From Armatimonadota bacterium (lineage in GTDB: Bacteria > Bacteroidota > Ignavibacteria > OLB7): a stretch of 37,986 nucleotides of DNA. The translations under genes and the position numbers were made by a program. A model generated the notes under the pieces. The model ran no database searches, was not told where the DNA came from, and saw nothing but the letters and a program-made list of their open reading frames with translations. The stretch spans positions 1 to 37,986 of the forward strand of contig JADZEY010000135.1 of assembly GCA_020850315.1 (NCBI GenBank), read 5' to 3'. Positions 1-7,615 of this stretch are shown in pieces (positions within the stretch are counted from its first letter, which is position 1; every line of letters begins with the position of its first letter).

Positions 1-14
1 CTGATGCAGGAATA

Positions 15-117
15 CCCTCTCTTCTTCCCCCCTCTCTGTGTCCTCTGTGCCTCTGTGGTTTTTCCCAAGAGAATGAACCACAGAGACACAGAGAGCACAG
101 AGAGAAGAAAGAGAGGG
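15..117. repeat. Long imperfect palindrome of CTCTGTG/CACAGAG type
   Basis: The arms at about 15-60 and 76-117 are near reverse complements, closest at the inner ends (CTGTGCCTCTGTGGTT against AACCACAGAGACACAG), with a loop of about 15 bases at 61-75. The arms are built from short CTCTGTG-like units. The shape is that of a non-coding hairpin or MITE/REP-like repeat; short open frames across it look like chance. Similar CACAGAG-rich palindromes are seen dispersed in environmental bacterial genomes (general knowledge, not searched here). Confidence 0.6.
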
Positions 118-178
118 AGGCTATCCGGGGGGGGGCGCTCCCATTACAGGCGAACTCTATCTGAGCCGAACATTGAAG

Positions 179-224
179 AACCAGAGGTGGGATGGAGTTC
201 CGACTCTCCGTCCCACCTCTGGTT
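179..224 (-). terminator. Hairpin downstream of the acyl-CoA synthetase gene
   Basis: A perfect 14 bp stem is formed by 179-192 (AACCAGAGGTGGGA) and 211-224, with an 18-base loop. It lies 20 bases beyond the stop codon of the minus-strand acyl-CoA synthetase gene. The T-tract that follows on the minus strand is weak (TTCTTC), so it is a probable rather than certain intrinsic terminator. Confidence 0.6.
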
Positions 225-244
225 GTTATTGGCCTCCACACTGG

Positions 245-2107
245 TTAATCGAACTCCATCCCCTCGTACATTTTTTCAATCCGCTGGCCGTAGATTTTCT
301 CCACTTCCTTCCGTTTCACTTTCAGCGTTGGGGTCAGCATGTGGTTCTCCACGGTGAACGGTTCGGGAAGCAGATCGAAGCGGCGCACCCGCTCGAACGC
401 CGACAAATCCCGCTGAAGCCGCTTGATGTCCGCCTCCACCGCCAGCACCGCCGCGTCGTGATCCAGAATTTCCTCACGGACAACCATGTTGTGAATATCC
501 CCCACCTTCATTCCTTGCGATTGCAGCACCTCCTTCAGCACGTCGAAGTCGGGAACAATCAGCGCGGTCAGGTAGGGGCGGTCGTCGCCGATCAGCATGA
601 TCTGGTCAATCAATGGGCTGTGGAGCAATGCCGACTCAATCGGCCCCGGGGCAATGTTTTTGCCGCCGCTGCTGACCAGAAGGTGCTTTTTCCGGTCGGT
701 GATTTTCAGGTAGCCCTCGGCATCAATCACGCCGATGTCACCGGTGTGAAGCCACCCTTGCGGGTCAATGGCCTCGGCGGTTGCTTCGGGGTTGTTGTAG
801 TAGCCCTGCATCACGTGCGGCCCACGCGTCAGGATTTCACCATCGGGGGCAATCATCACTTCTATATTTGGAAGCGGTTTCCCGACCGTTCCCAATCGTG
901 GTTTGGTGTAGGGGTTGGCACTGATAACCGGGGAAGATTCGGTCATCCCGTAGCCTTCAATCACCGGAAGCCCTGCGGCAAAAAAGAACTGGCCCACGCT
1001 GTGGGGAAGCGCGGCCCCGCCGCTGACAAAAAAGCGAATCCGCCCCCCCATCTTCTCCCGAATTTTTGCAAACACCAGTTTATCGGCCAACGCGTACTTC
1101 CCGGAAAGCACCAGTCCCGGCTTTTTTCCGGCTTGCTCCATCTGGAATTTTTCAATCCCAATCTCCAACGCCCATTGGAACACTTTCCGGTTTTTCTCGG
1201 GCCCTTCGGCAACCTGTTTTTCCACCCCGGCTTTAATCCGCTCGAACAGGCGTGGCACGCTGGTCATCAAGGTTGGGCGGACTTCGGTAAGGTTGGTGCG
1301 GACGGTGTCAATCGAATCGGCAAAGGCAATGGTGGCCCCGCACGCCATGCAGGTGTAGTATCCCCCAAGCCGCTCGTAGGAATGGCAGAGCGGCAAGTAA
1401 CTGAGCACCACATCCGTTTCGGTGATGGCAGGGAAGGCCGCGGCGGCACCTTGGATATTGGCCACAAGGTTCCCGTGCGAGAGCACCACCCCTTTCGGGT
1501 GGCCCGTGGTTCCGCTGGTGTAGATCAGCGTCAGCATATCGGCGGGCTCAATCTCGGCAATCAAATTCTCCAGCTGGCCCGGAACCGCAGTGGCAAGCCG
1601 TGCGCCATCGTCAAGCATTTGTTGGAAGGAGACAATTGTTCGCCCAGCCGCTTCTGGCTGGCGTGCGGTAAGCTCCGGCTGCATCACAATAATGTGGCGC
1701 AGGGTTGGGATGTTGGCAACCACTTTCAACAATTTGCTTAGCTGAAGTTGGTTGGAGCAGACCACTGCTTTCACCCGTGCGTCGTTGAAGATGTACTCAA
1801 TCTGGGCAGGGGTCAGGATTGGGAAGATGGGGACATCGGCAACGCCGCTACACGCGCAGGCAAGATCGGTGACAACCCACTCCAGTCGGTTTTCGGACAT
1901 CAGCCCGATGTGGTCGCCACGGGAAATTCCCAACGAGCGGAGTGCCAGCGCGAGGGCCTCCACCTGTTGATGAAGCTCACCGTAGGCGATGTCCACGTAC
2001 TTACCATTAACCTTCCGTTGGAACGCCGGTTTGGTGCTGTTGCCAAAGCGCGTAACCACCTGGGCAAACATCTTGGCAATGGTGTTGAAGTTGATCAGCA
2101 GCGGCAT
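245..2107 (-). CDS. Long-chain fatty-acid--CoA ligase (AMP-dependent synthetase)
   Basis: This 620-residue protein belongs to the ANL adenylating superfamily, closest in layout to the FadD15/FAA1 type (COG1022). It should activate long-chain fatty acids to acyl-CoA with ATP, at the inner face of the membrane. The phosphate-binding motif YTSGTTGHPKG is at residues 196-206, the adenine motif GYGMTES at 385-391, and the ribose-binding Asp lies in WLHTGDIG near 456. The catalytic Lys of the C-terminal lid is probably K483 in SSGGKNIAPGPIE. The start at 2107 is preferred over an in-frame start at 2233 because a clear GAGGAGGG sits 10 bases upstream, and the extra 42 residues would run into the preceding gene. 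The upstream neighbour is the SANT-repeat gene; no functional link is evident. Confidence 0.93.
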   Translation of the reverse strand: MPLLINFNTIAKMFAQVVTRFGNSTKPAFQRKVNGKYVDIAYGELHQQVEALALALRSLGISRGDHIGLMSENRLEWVVTDLACACSGVADVPIFPILTPAQIEYIFNDARVKAVVCSNQLQLSKLLKVVANIPTLRHIIVMQPELTARQPEAAGRTIVSFQQMLDDGARLATAVPGQLENLIAEIEPADMLTLIYTSGTTGHPKGVVLSHGNLVANIQGAAAAFPAITETDVVLSYLPLCHSYERLGGYYTCMACGATIAFADSIDTVRTNLTEVRPTLMTSVPRLFERIKAGVEKQVAEGPEKNRKVFQWALEIGIEKFQMEQAGKKPGLVLSGKYALADKLVFAKIREKMGGRIRFFVSGGAALPHSVGQFFFAAGLPVIEGYGMTESSPVISANPYTKPRLGTVGKPLPNIEVMIAPDGEILTRGPHVMQGYYNNPEATAEAIDPQGWLHTGDIGVIDAEGYLKITDRKKHLLVSSGGKNIAPGPIESALLHSPLIDQIMLIGDDRPYLTALIVPDFDVLKEVLQSQGMKVGDIHNMVVREEILDHDAAVLAVEADIKRLQRDLSAFERVRRFDLLPEPFTVENHMLTPTLKVKRKEVEKIYGQRIEKMYEGMEFD

Positions 2108-2117
2108 AGCGAGTATT

Positions 2118-2125
2118 CCCTCCTC
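2118..2125 (-). promoter_or_regulatory. Strong Shine-Dalgarno that fixes the acyl-CoA synthetase start
   Basis: The minus strand reads GAGGAGGG ending 10 bases before the ATG at 2107. It directly follows a run of eight T (plus-strand A at 2126-2133). It is one of only two strong ribosome-binding sites noticed in the window. Confidence 0.65.
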
Positions 2126-2153
2126 AAAAAAAAGTAGATAGGCCTGATGGATT

Positions 2154-2188
2154 GTGCTGGCAGTAGGGCGCAAGCATACGGCCAGCAC
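2154..2188 (-). terminator. Hairpin just after the SANT-repeat gene
   Basis: Arms GTGCTGGC (2154-2161) and GCCAGCAC (2181-2188) form an 8 bp stem with a 19-base loop, four bases past the stop of the SANT-repeat gene. The run of eight T on the minus strand lies about 20 bases further on, too far for a standard intrinsic terminator. It may instead be a processing or leader structure of the downstream gene. Confidence 0.35.
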
Positions 2189-2192
2189 GCCA

Positions 2193-3191
2193 CTACTCGG
2201 TCGCTGGGTTGGCGTTGCTGCGCGGCCTTGCAACCTTCAGATGTTGGGCGCGGGCAATCACCGCAAACTGGGTGCGGTTAATCGTTTTTCCGATCTCGGC
2301 TGCGGTCTTCTTCCCGTATAATTTTCGGACGACGGCATCTTCCTCCTTTGTCCAAACGCGCGGCATTTCGCGCGGAGTTGTTAGCCCTAATTTTTCGGCC
2401 CGCACCCGCACCGCTGGGATTGTCCGATCCAGCAGCTGGCCAAGCTCGCGTGCGGTGGTTGTGGGATAAAGTTGGCAAAGTTGCTCATCTTCCTCCGGGG
2501 TCCATGGGCGATTGTTCGGGCGGGGATAGTAGCCAAGCTCGCGTGCGGCTTTCAGCACCTGGGAATGTGCCAACCCCAATTGGATGGACATGTTCAACAT
2601 ACTGATCTCCCCCAAGTTTTTGGCAATCCACTTCCGCTCCTGCGCGGTCATTTTTCTGCTTGACTTGCTTAGGCCAATTCTTCCGGCTTTAATCTCCACG
2701 GCATCAATCGTGCGGTCCAGTTCGGCGGCAAGCTCGGATGAGGTGGCGGTTCCGTAGTGCTTGCGTAGCCACTCAATTTCCTGCTTAGTCCAGGGGCGTG
2801 TTGTGGCATTGGTTAGTTTCAGGGTAATCAGCCGTTGCCGGACTGACATTTCGGAGCGACCCAATTTGTCGGCGATATACTTGGCTGTTCGCTTGGCGTA
2901 GTTGTGCTTCACAAAAACATCTTCACGGTAGCTCCAGCGTTTCCCCCGCCCGTTCACCCCCAAGCGCAATGCGCGTTGTTGGATGCTGGCGCGTGGGCGA
3001 TCCAGAAGCTGCATCAAGAAAGTTGAGCCTTTGGTGGGATACCATTTCTTCACGTGTGCATCTTCTTCGGCGGTCCATTCGCGGCGTTCGCGGGGGCCGG
3101 TTGGTTTCCGCGAGCGGGCGTTTTCCCACGTGTTCGGTTTCAGCGTTTGTGGCTGGGTAGCGCTGGTTGAGCGTTGGCGTTGTCGTTGCAC
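2193..3191 (-). CDS. Protein of six tandem SANT/Myb- or GcrA-like HTH repeats
   Basis: Of 332 residues, nearly all are six tandem units of about 48 residues, beginning near W39, W86, W134, M181, W230 and W280. The shared pattern is W-[ST]-x-x-E-[DE], then a tyrosine near position 12 to 14, then [ILA]-A-x-x-[LI]-x-R-[TS]-x-x-[AS]-[VI], ending R-A-x-x-L-x-[LV]. This is a three-helix SANT/Myb-like or GcrA-like DNA-binding unit; the fourth copy is the most diverged. The N-terminal 35 residues are Gln/Arg/Pro-rich and probably disordered. No catalytic domain is seen. The start is a GTG at 3191; there is no in-frame ATG between it and the upstream stop, and no Shine-Dalgarno. It follows serA by 91 bp on the same strand, so it may be cotranscribed with the serine genes. 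DNA binding is inference from the fold pattern; the target is unknown. Confidence 0.75.
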   Translation of the reverse strand: MQRQRQRSTSATQPQTLKPNTWENARSRKPTGPRERREWTAEEDAHVKKWYPTKGSTFLMQLLDRPRASIQQRALRLGVNGRGKRWSYREDVFVKHNYAKRTAKYIADKLGRSEMSVRQRLITLKLTNATTRPWTKQEIEWLRKHYGTATSSELAAELDRTIDAVEIKAGRIGLSKSSRKMTAQERKWIAKNLGEISMLNMSIQLGLAHSQVLKAARELGYYPRPNNRPWTPEEDEQLCQLYPTTTARELGQLLDRTIPAVRVRAEKLGLTTPREMPRVWTKEEDAVVRKLYGKKTAAEIGKTINRTQFAVIARAQHLKVARPRSNANPATE

Positions 3192-3282
3192 TGTTTTGGT
3201 ACTGCTTTGAATTGGATTCTGAATAGAAATGTTGCTGATCGTCCGGGGGTGAAGGAGAACTCACTGGGTGAATGAGAAATCA

Positions 3283-4878
3283 CTATCCCATCCGCACGAC
3301 TTTCACGGTTTGAACCACTGGCAGATTGCGGAGCGCGTCCAGTGCCTCGGGGGATATGTCGCCATCAATTCGGATAACGGTTAAGGCATCGCCGGAATCT
3401 TGACACCGCCCCAACGATACGTCGCTGATGTTGATGTTTTGCTGGGCCAGCACGCCCCCCATTGCTGCCAGCACGCCAGGGCGGTCGGCACCGCGAAGCA
3501 ACAACAGCACGCCGGAAAGAGCCACATCTAACCACAGGTTATCAAACATCACCAAGCGGACATCGTCGCGGCCAAACAAGGTTACGGCTGCGTGGTGCGA
3601 TTGGCTGCCGTGCTGCTGGCTGGCGACCACTTCGGCAGCAATCAGCGTTTGGTAGCGGGGGTGTTCCCCTTCCCCAACCGCTTCCACGGTAATGCCAGCC
3701 GACGCAGCAATCCGTGCGGCGTTAATCTCATTCACCGCTCCGTTTTGGCGTTGGCACAGCACCCCGGCCAGCAGTGCGGCCTCTAAGCCTTGCATGATTT
3801 GGGTGGCATCTGGGCCGTGGGCAATCAAGTTGAAGTGGTTAGCATTGGGGCCGCCAAGTTGGGCAAGCAGATTGCCAAGCAACCGCGTGGCGCGCATCAT
3901 TGGGCGGGCGGCACTCATCAGGCAATCTTCCATTCCGTGGGCATTGACCACGCCACGCGCACCGCGCCCTTCAAAAAATTCTGACATCTGCACGGCGATA
4001 TCCACCGCAACGCGCTCCTGGGCTTCGTGGGTGCTGGCGGCAATGTGGGGCGTGGCCACCACGTTCGGATGCTCCATCAGTGCCACCGGAAACGTTGGCG
4101 GTTCGCTGCTGAAAACATCTAACGCTGCGCCGGCAATCTGGCCGCTGTTCAGTGCTTCCAGCAAGGCGGCTTCATCAACAATTCCGCCGCGGGCGCAGTT
4201 GATGATGAACGCTCCGTGTGGCATCCGTGCCAGTTCAGCAGTGCCAATCAGCCCACGGGTGGAGGCCATCAGGGGGATGTGGATGGTGATAATCTGGCAC
4301 GACTCCACCATCTCCTCGAAGGTGGTTGACTCAATCCCCAGCGCACGAATGGCTTCGGGGGAAAGGACCGGGTCGTAGCCAACAATCTGCGCCTGAAACG
4401 AAGCGATTCGGGCAGCGACTTCGCGCCCTATTCGCCCCAACCCCAACACACCAACCCGTTTGCCGAACAGTTCGGTTCCCACAAACGTTTTCCGATCCCA
4501 CTGCCCCTGGCGGATGCTGGCGTTGGCGGCAGGGATTTTCCGCAGCAAGGCCATCAGCATGGCAAGGGTGTGTTCGGCGGCGGAGATGGTGTTTCCCCCT
4601 GGGGTGTTCATCACCAGGATTCCCCGCTCGGTTGCGGCAACAACATCAATGTTATCAACGCCAGCACCGGCGCGACCAATGGCCAACATCCGTGGCATCG
4701 CCTCAATCATTTCCCGGTCAACCATCACCGCGCTCCGGACAATCAGCCCTTCGTAGTCGGGAAGCATTGCTATCAGCTCCTGGCGGGAAATTCCACCAGC
4801 CCGAACGGTTTCGATTCCGTGCGTGTTCAGCACCGCATCGCATTGGCGGCTGACGTTATCGGCAAGTAGCACCCGCAT
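3283..4878 (-). CDS. serA: D-3-phosphoglycerate dehydrogenase
   Basis: SerA oxidises 3-phosphoglycerate to 3-phosphohydroxypyruvate with NAD, the first step of serine synthesis. At 531 residues it is the long form: catalytic and Rossmann domains (motif GLGRIG at 146-151), an intervening domain, and a C-terminal ACT domain from about 460 that usually senses serine. The catalytic triad of the D-2-hydroxyacid dehydrogenase family is visible as R230 (NCARGG), E259 (SSEP) and H278 (TPHIA). The gene begins 3 bp after the class V aminotransferase stop codon, so translational coupling and a common serine pathway are likely. Feedback inhibition through the ACT domain is family knowledge. Confidence 0.96.
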   Translation of the reverse strand: MRVLLADNVSRQCDAVLNTHGIETVRAGGISRQELIAMLPDYEGLIVRSAVMVDREMIEAMPRMLAIGRAGAGVDNIDVVAATERGILVMNTPGGNTISAAEHTLAMLMALLRKIPAANASIRQGQWDRKTFVGTELFGKRVGVLGLGRIGREVAARIASFQAQIVGYDPVLSPEAIRALGIESTTFEEMVESCQIITIHIPLMASTRGLIGTAELARMPHGAFIINCARGGIVDEAALLEALNSGQIAGAALDVFSSEPPTFPVALMEHPNVVATPHIAASTHEAQERVAVDIAVQMSEFFEGRGARGVVNAHGMEDCLMSAARPMMRATRLLGNLLAQLGGPNANHFNLIAHGPDATQIMQGLEAALLAGVLCQRQNGAVNEINAARIAASAGITVEAVGEGEHPRYQTLIAAEVVASQQHGSQSHHAAVTLFGRDDVRLVMFDNLWLDVALSGVLLLLRGADRPGVLAAMGGVLAQQNINISDVSLGRCQDSGDALTVIRIDGDISPEALDALRNLPVVQTVKVVRMG

Positions 4879-4881
4879 CGG

Positions 4882-6039
4882 TTATGCCCCCCCTTGCCGC
4901 TGCCGTGCGGCTTGGTTAAACACCCCTTGTGCCGCAGCCAAACCCGCCCCTTCTGGATGCTGATGCCCGATGTCACTTAAGGCACTCTCGATTGCGAACA
5001 GGATACTCAGCATATCAGCTTCGTCGTAGTATCCCAGATGAGAGACACGGAAAATTTTCCCTTTCAAGCTCTCCTGTCCGGCAGCCACCGTCACACGGTA
5101 TTGTTCTTTCAGCAGCTTCATAAACGCACCTCCATGTTCAGGGAGGGTGATGGAGGTGACGGCATTGGAGGAGGGGGAAGCGAACAACCGCAATCCCAAT
5201 GCCAGCGCGCCAGCACGCAATGCTGCGGCCAACCGGCCATGCCGCGCCCAAACGTTTTCAACCCCCTCGTGACGGATCATCTGAAGTGCTTCGTCCAGCC
5301 CAAGCATCAAGGTGATTGCCGGGGTCCAGGGGGTGTCGTCGGCTTTCAGCGAATCGCGTGCTTCGGCAAGGTTGAAGTAAAATTTTGGAAGAGTGGAGGT
5401 TTGGTTGAACTCCCAAGCGCGTTGGCTTAGGGCAATAAACGCAAGGCCTGGGGGGATCATCAGCCCTTTTTGCGAGCCAGTGACAACAACATCAATATCC
5501 CAATCATCGAACCGCATTTCGTGGGCACCAACGGCGGTGATTCCATCAACCATCACAAGCCCTGGGTATCCCTGCTGGCGGAGCGCGGCGGTGATTGCTT
5601 GAACATCGGTGAAGACCCCGGTGGAGGTCTCGCTGTGGGTTAGGCAGACGGCGCGAGTTGCCGGATGCTGCGCCAGCATTTCCAGGATCTGCTGCGGGGT
5701 TGCGGCGGTTCCCCACGGAACGGCAAGTTGGTGGGGGGTTAGGCCGTAGGCCTGTGCTATTTCCCCCCAACGTTCGCCAAACTTCCCGCCGTTTACGAAC
5801 ACCAGTTCATCCCCCGCCGACAGGGTGTTGACGATTGCAGCCTCCATTGCCCCGGTTCCGCTGCTGGTAAGGGTTAGCACTGGCTGGGCGGTGCAGAACA
5901 GGTACTTCAGGTTATCGCTAACGCGGCGGATAACGTCACGGAACTCATCGGTTCGGTGATGGATAATCGGCTGCGCCATCCGCAGCATCACGGGTTCGGG
6001 CACGGGCGTTGGGCCGGGCGTAAACAGTCGGGTTTTCAT
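4882..6039 (-). CDS. Class V aminotransferase, probable phosphoserine aminotransferase
   Basis: This 385-residue PLP enzyme belongs to the alanine-glyoxylate/serine-pyruvate aminotransferase family. The N-terminal LFTPGPTPVPE motif, the glycine-rich SSGTGAMEA at 59-67, the cofactor-binding D165 (VMVDGITAVG) and the Schiff-base K191 (TGSQKG) are all present. Members of this branch use serine, alanine, glyoxylate or 3-phosphohydroxypyruvate. The 3 bp spacing to serA argues that here it makes O-phosphoserine, as proposed for serA-linked members in several phyla; that assignment is inference. A glyoxylate aminotransferase is the alternative. The last 20 or so residues are Ala/Gln-rich and not conserved. 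Confidence 0.85.
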   Translation of the reverse strand: MKTRLFTPGPTPVPEPVMLRMAQPIIHHRTDEFRDVIRRVSDNLKYLFCTAQPVLTLTSSGTGAMEAAIVNTLSAGDELVFVNGGKFGERWGEIAQAYGLTPHQLAVPWGTAATPQQILEMLAQHPATRAVCLTHSETSTGVFTDVQAITAALRQQGYPGLVMVDGITAVGAHEMRFDDWDIDVVVTGSQKGLMIPPGLAFIALSQRAWEFNQTSTLPKFYFNLAEARDSLKADDTPWTPAITLMLGLDEALQMIRHEGVENVWARHGRLAAALRAGALALGLRLFASPSSNAVTSITLPEHGGAFMKLLKEQYRVTVAAGQESLKGKIFRVSHLGYYDEADMLSILFAIESALSDIGHQHPEGAGLAAAQGVFNQAARQRQGGA

Positions 6040-6142
6040 GGATGTCTAATCCGGTGGTTTATCTGGTTATGCAGCAAACAGTCGTTGATGCTTTCTCCTC
6101 ACCCCCCCTCGCTCTTTCCCTTCAGACTCCCATTCTTTCGGC

Positions 6143-6748
6143 TCAAACCTCCCCTTTCCCTTTCAGCCAAAGCTCCAGCGTGGCAAGCAAGGCCGGAAGA
6201 TTATGCTTTGTTTGGCTAGAAAAGGGGATAATATCCACGCAGAAGCGGAAATCAGCAAGCAAGGTTTTCACCTCTTGGCGGCGAAGTTCGGCTTGTGCTG
6301 CGGAGACTTTATCGTGCTTGGTTAAGACCACCACAAAAGGGCGGCTGATAGATTCCAGATACTGGAACAGCTCGCGATCCAGCGCGGTTGGCTCGTGGCG
6401 GATATCCACCAGCGAAGCTATCAGCCGAAGCTGTTGGCGGCTGCGGACGTAGGTATCAATCAGCTTTCCCCACTCCTCCCGTTCGGTTTTGGCAACTTTT
6501 GCGTAGCCATATCCCGGAAGATCCACAAAGTGGAAGCGGGCGTTGACGCGGAAGAAATTGATCTGGCGAGTTTTCCCAGGGGTTGCGCTGACTTTTGCCA
6601 GCTTGCTTCGCCCCGTTAGCGTGTTGAGCAGCGAGGATTTCCCAACGTTCGAGCGGCCAGCAAACGCAACTTCGGCAAAGCTGGTGTTGGGAAATTGGCT
6701 GGGGGCAGCCGCGCCGATAATAAACTCGGATGTAGTAATGCGAAGCAT
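6143..6748 (-). CDS. engB: Ribosome biogenesis GTP-binding protein EngB/YsxC
   Basis: EngB (YihA/YsxC) is an essential small GTPase acting late in 50S subunit assembly. The 201-residue protein has the full motif set: G1 GRSNVGKS at 31-38, the characteristic G2 TPGKTRQ at 56-62, G3 DLPGYG at 76-81 and G4 TKHD at 143-146. The length is normal for the family. It lies between the RRM protein gene upstream and the serine genes downstream, with 103 bp to the aminotransferase start, and is probably transcribed from its own promoter after the hairpin at 6770-6796. Confidence 0.96.
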   Translation of the reverse strand: MLRITTSEFIIGAAAPSQFPNTSFAEVAFAGRSNVGKSSLLNTLTGRSKLAKVSATPGKTRQINFFRVNARFHFVDLPGYGYAKVAKTEREEWGKLIDTYVRSRQQLRLIASLVDIRHEPTALDRELFQYLESISRPFVVVLTKHDKVSAAQAELRRQEVKTLLADFRFCVDIIPFSSQTKHNLPALLATLELWLKGKGEV

Positions 6749-6769
6749 TCAATAAGCCTGTGAACAAAC

Positions 6770-6796
6770 GCTGCCGCGCCACAGCAACGCGGCAGC
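6770..6796 (-). terminator. Probable terminator of the RRM protein gene
   Basis: GCTGCCGCG (6770-6778) pairs perfectly with CGCGGCAGC (6788-6796) around a 9-base loop. On the minus strand the stem is followed by GTTTGTTC. It lies about 75 bases past the stop of the RRM protein gene and 22 bases before the engB start. Confidence 0.6.
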
Positions 6797-6870
6797 ATAA
6801 CAATGACTCCAAAGAAAGTGGTAGCTATGAGTTTGGAGAGAAAGGCCAAGCCGCAAGGGGTTGGTTTTAG

Positions 6871-7359
6871 CTACTCGTCGTCGTCGCCCCAGCCACCGCG
6901 TCGGCTATCGGAGCGGTCGTAGCGGTCGCCGCCGCTGTTGCCGCGTCCACCACGGTCGTTGCGGTCACGGCCACGGCTGCGGTCGCCACCACGCCCGCCA
7001 TCCCCGCCGCCATAACCTCCTCCACCTCGGTTGCCGTCGCGATTACCATCACGGTTGCCATCGCCTCTTGATTCTCCCCATCCACCACGGTATCCACCGC
7101 CAGAGCGTGGGCGTTCCTCGCGTGGACGGGCTTCATTGACGGTTAGTGCGCGGCCGCGCCATTCCTTGCCGTTCATTTCTTGGATTGCGTGCTGGCCATC
7201 CTCATCCTGCTCCATTTCAATAAATCCGAACCCGCGCGAACGCCCGGTTTCGCGATCCATCACAATGCTTGCCGATGTTACTGGGCCGTACTGTTCAAAT
7301 GCTTCGCGAAGTTCCTGATCGGTAACTGCAAACGCGAGGTTTCCAACATAGATGTTCAT
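6871..7359 (-). CDS. RRM-domain RNA-binding protein with Gly/Arg-rich tail
   Basis: The 162-residue protein has one RNA recognition motif, with RNP2 IYVGNL at residues 3-8 and RNP1 RGFGFIEM at 42-49. A tail from about residue 83 is rich in Gly, Arg and Asp, with RGG/RGD/GNRDGN repeats, ending WGDDDE. This is the architecture of bacterial cold-inducible RNA-binding proteins (Rbp of cyanobacteria and relatives), which bind single-stranded RNA. The frame stays open upstream to 7833, but that part overlaps rplQ; the ATG at 7359 directly precedes the RRM and is chosen as start. It is transcribed after the terminator-like hairpin following rplQ, so it is probably a separate unit. Cold or stress induction is family knowledge, not shown here. 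Confidence 0.9.
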   Translation of the reverse strand: MNIYVGNLAFAVTDQELREAFEQYGPVTSASIVMDRETGRSRGFGFIEMEQDEDGQHAIQEMNGKEWRGRALTVNEARPREERPRSGGGYRGGWGESRGDGNRDGNRDGNRGGGGYGGGDGGRGGDRSRGRDRNDRGGRGNSGGDRYDRSDSRRGGWGDDDE

Positions 7360-7615
7360 TCTGCCAAGGGAGTATGAAAGTTGATTGAGGAGAAATTTGC
7401 TGGGCTGACTGGTCTTATCACAAAGTAGTCTGGTAACACTGCGAAGCAGCTGAGCGAACAGCAGAACACACGAACACGACCACCAATGATTTAAGCGAAG
7501 CCTGCAAACGACCAAGCCTTCCATACGGTAGCGTAGGAAGGCTTGGCGGCAAAAATTGGAATGTTTTACAACTTGGCCAAGCAGTTTTTTTGCAAAGCCA
7601 TCTTCTTGTTCTGAA
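7360..7615. other. Intergenic region between rplQ and the RRM gene
   Basis: This 256-base stretch holds the hairpin at 7512-7546 and presumably the promoter and 5' leader of the RRM protein gene. Long leaders are known for cold-shock-type mRNAs, but no conserved element was recognised. No convincing gene was seen. Confidence 0.4.
7512..7546 (-). terminator. Hairpin after rplQ, probable end of the ribosomal cluster
   Basis: CCAAGCCTTCC (7512-7522) pairs perfectly with GGAAGGCTTGG (7536-7546). An inner TACG/CGTA extends the stem after a one-base bulge, leaving a GTAG tetraloop. On the minus strand it is followed by TCGTTTGC, a weak T-tract. It lies about 70 bases beyond the rplQ stop. Confidence 0.6.

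Noticed and set aside
4-357. Plus-strand open frame at the window start
   Set aside because: It runs through the palindromic repeat and the terminator hairpin and into the acyl-CoA synthetase gene antisense; composition is repeat-driven.
173-1741. 522-codon plus-strand open frame antisense to the acyl-CoA synthetase gene
   Set aside because: It is a long shadow frame; the minus strand carries an intact, motif-complete enzyme over the same bases.
6867-7136. Ala/Val/Thr-rich minus-strand frame
   Set aside because: It is a frame-shifted reading of the Gly/Arg/Asp repeats of the RRM protein tail.
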